From: an uncultured Prevotellaceae bacterium
GTDB taxonomy: Bacteria > Bacteroidota > Bacteroidia > Bacteroidales > Bacteroidaceae
DNA: 8,372 nucleotides
Direction: 5' to 3'
Assembly: GCA_902803455.1 (NCBI GenBank)
Contig: CADCQC010000394.1
Location: forward strand, 1 to 8,372
Every line of letters starts with the position of its first letter. Position 1 is the first letter of the stretch. Below are positions 7,801-8,372 of this stretch, piece by piece. The notes under the pieces were generated by a model. That model was not told where the DNA came from. It made no database searches and was given only the letters and a program-made list of their open reading frames with translations. The translations under genes and the position numbers were made by a program.

Positions 7801-7926
7801 ACCATGCAGCAATCATTGGAATGCGCGTACCAATATGAGCGAGATCCACTTATCAATAAATATCATCAAAATTTTGAAAGACATGCCAACCAATTCCAAC
7901 AAAACAGACCATCCGGCCATGTTTAG
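4882..7926 (+). CDS. DUF2723 family polytopic membrane protein, probable protein O-mannosyltransferase-like GT-C enzyme
   Basis: A 1014-residue inner membrane protein. The N-terminal part (about 12-310) has some nine or ten hydrophobic segments. The first non-cytoplasmic loop carries SLWDCPEF (35-42) and LEIGHPPGAPFF (49-60), the DUF2723 signature; D38 and E41 are in the position of the catalytic acid of GT-C transferases. A polar region of about 190 residues (311-499) is followed by more membrane segments near 500-518, 528-547, 560-582 and 588-608, with the conserved loop PRERDYVYAGSFYAFAIW (554-571) between them. The rest (about 610-1014) is soluble and likely periplasmic, with NGDNDTFPLWY (646-656) and a TPR-like helical end (about 880-985). 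The family includes human TMEM260, an O-mannosyltransferase, so transfer of a sugar from a lipid carrier to exported proteins is a reasonable proposal. Donor and acceptor here are unknown. Its stop lies inside the next gene. Confidence 0.9.
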   Translation: MIRPKTFSKIDTITGWLAFTIAALTYCLTAEPSVSLWDCPEFIASGYKLEIGHPPGAPFFMLTANLFAQLASDPSDVARMINIMSALLSAGCILFLFWTITHLTRKLTQEGSDLTLSQVILIEGSGMAGALAYTFSDTFWFSAVESEVYAFSSFLTALVFWLILKWEEEADEPQSDRWMILIAYIIGLSIGVHLLNLLCIPAMALVVYFRKAEHATWWGGSKAFAIGMLILLGILYVIVPGVIRIGGWAELLFVNILSLPYHTGLISAYLLLLTLLILLIIRTRKRILRSSLLSLLMLLIGFSCYAVILIRSSAHPPMDENTPDNVFSLGSYLSREQYGDTPLLYGPAYCSELEYEPQGEYYVVKKEEGSPIYRPTNDHTGHHYSAIAHRPKYIYKDQMWFPRMVSPQHAQAYEQWMGGVEKRGNLPTTRENLRFFLTYQMYFMYWRYFLWNFVGRENNMKSQGEVEHGQWISGIRFIDDLLLDCDTSKMPSDLLSNKGRNVFYGLPLLLGILGLCWQYRRGSKGKHQFMVVGLLFLMTGLAIVVYLNQPPQPPRERDYVYAGSFYAFAIWIGMGIFAIEAILHRLFKKPLCTAITAMIMSLLVPMQMVSQTWDDHDRSGRYACRDFGLNYLESMPREGHPIILTNGDNDTFPLWYNHEVEGKRTDTRDCNLSYVNTDWYIDQMKRPAYDSPPLPFDWNRSDYQEGKNDMVEVVPELKERIRELYRDQPAEAQETFGDHPFELSNIIRHWVLSDRPERHCIPTDSVTVTTAKGQMHISLKGIRYLQKNDLFVLEMLSHGDWERPIYASISLGESEIPYLRDHYMLEGLADRITPESGGPRVAVERMYDNVMHRFKFGGLHQQGLYVDEDIMHMAHTHQYVMSILIDSLLSRGDKRRALAVAEKWEKELPAYNIPYTETAISLARCYYENGKTSRGDDILADLLTRSDEWLSWIETIGPKRQQASQYTAYVWLKTMQQSLECAYQYERDPLINKYHQNFERHANQFQQNRPSGHV

Positions 7927-8122
7927 CCGCACCAACTATGTGCTGATCCTCATGTCGTGCGTGACAATTGTCGTGGGGCTGGTGCTCATGTCGGGAGACG
8001 GAAGCACAGAAACGCTATTCCAAGAAGATATTTTCTCCGTCCGGCGTATCGTCATCGCTCCGATGGTGTGCTTCGCAGGCTATATTACCATCATTGCAGG
8101 AATCATGTGGAAGAAGGACTAA
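7883..8122 (+). CDS. DUF3098 family small membrane protein
   Basis: A 79-residue protein with two membrane segments (about 19-38 and 57-75) joined by a short polar loop. The block LMSGDGSTETLFQEDIF followed by SVRRIVIAPMVC (about 35-63) is typical of DUF3098, a Bacteroidota family of unknown function. I chose the ATG at 7883 because it gives the short polar N-terminus I expect in relatives. An ATG at 7919 gives 67 residues and only 8 nt of overlap. With the chosen start the gene overlaps the DUF2723 gene by 44 nt in another frame, so translational coupling is likely. From memory, relatives often sit between ftsX and the undecaprenyl-diphosphatase gene uppP, so this neighbourhood differs. The reading frame stays open upstream to 7835, but that ATG is deep inside the previous gene. 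Confidence 0.85.
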   Translation: MPTNSNKTDHPAMFSRTNYVLILMSCVTIVVGLVLMSGDGSTETLFQEDIFSVRRIVIAPMVCFAGYITIIAGIMWKKD

Positions 8123-8143
8123 GGGATGCTGGGGTCCGCAAGA

Positions 8144-8372
8144 TTATTTCATTCCGGTACGGCTACTGAAGTTGATGCGGACACCCTTGTCGTCCACCAT
8201 CATGTCATTGCCCCCATTGTTACCGTTGCTGGCAGTCGGCTTGCGTTCACCGTCCAGAATCTCGCGGCACATGTTCTTGATATCGGCAACCCTCTGGAGC
8301 GTCTCCAGATTGTCGCCGCTGTAATGCCCTGGAAAGAGGAAATGGATATCATTTTTCTTCATATAGTTCTCA
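8144..8372 (-). CDS. C-terminal fragment of a probable MBL-fold metallo-hydrolase (5' end outside window)
   Basis: The frame is open to the right edge, so about 75 C-terminal residues are visible and the start is missing. It reads ENYMKKNDIHFLFPGHYSGDN and then a helical stretch, LETLQRVADIKNMCREILDG. A strand ending in PGH followed by a helix is how metallo-beta-lactamase-fold hydrolases present their last metal-ligand histidine. The tail after the helix is asparagine- and glycine-rich and ends in RINFSSRTGMK. The assignment rests on this one motif and the metal-binding HxHxDH site lies outside the window, so it is tentative. The gene is convergent with the DUF3098 gene, with 21 nt between stop codons and no hairpin visible in the gap. 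The internal ATG at 8362 is not a likely start. Confidence 0.6.
   Translation of the reverse strand, partial: ENYMKKNDIHFLFPGHYSGDNLETLQRVADIKNMCREILDGERKPTASNGNNGGNDMMVDDKGVRINFSSRTGMK

Noticed and set aside
7835..7882. ATG at 7835 as the start of the DUF3098 gene
   Set aside because: It would overlap the DUF2723 gene by 92 nt, and the added residues do not resemble the short polar start expected for this family.
8123..8143. Bidirectional terminator between the convergent DUF3098 and MBL-fold genes
   Set aside because: The 21-nt gap has no stem-loop or T run on either strand.

Overview
The window reads as chromosomal DNA of a Bacteroidota bacterium, most likely a Prevotella-type member of Prevotellaceae. 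Evidence seen: four promoters with the phylum's -7 motif (TAnnTTTG), no strong Shine-Dalgarno sites, a TonB-dependent receptor, a DUF2723 protein, a DUF3098 protein, and a glycoside hydrolase with a C-terminal tail of the type common in Prevotella secreted enzymes. Base composition looks close to balanced. No rRNA, tRNA, CRISPR array, transposase or phage gene is visible.

Layout. Positions 1-111 hold no gene but are packed with small inverted repeats that look like a REP-type intergenic element. A secreted GH30 hydrolase (112-1623, minus) and a TonB-dependent receptor of the FepA/BtuB type (1728-3869, minus) follow. The hydrolase has its own complete promoter, so the two need not be co-transcribed. 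Divergent from the receptor is a small regulator (3973-4773, plus) with an unusual layout: membrane segment, periplasmic domain, membrane segment, then a C-terminal OmpR/PhoB-type winged helix in the cytoplasm. Next is a 1014-residue DUF2723 membrane protein (4882-7926, plus), of the family that includes the human O-mannosyltransferase TMEM260. Its 3' end overlaps a small DUF3098 membrane protein (7883-8122, plus). The right edge carries the 3' end of a convergent gene, probably an MBL-fold hydrolase (8144-8372, minus).

How the parts may work together. The control DNA around the regulator is the most striking part. The divergent receptor and regulator promoters are arranged symmetrically around a GTTAC/GTAAC dyad, and neither shows the TTTG -33 element. 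The DUF2723 promoter also lacks -33 TTTG and is preceded by three perfect TGTAAG direct repeats at exactly 11-bp steps, the spacing that OmpR/PhoB-type winged helices use when they bind head to tail. My inference is that this is a local circuit in which a membrane-anchored one-component sensor reads an envelope signal and controls the receptor, itself and the DUF2723-DUF3098 operon. Binding, signal and substrate are all unknown.
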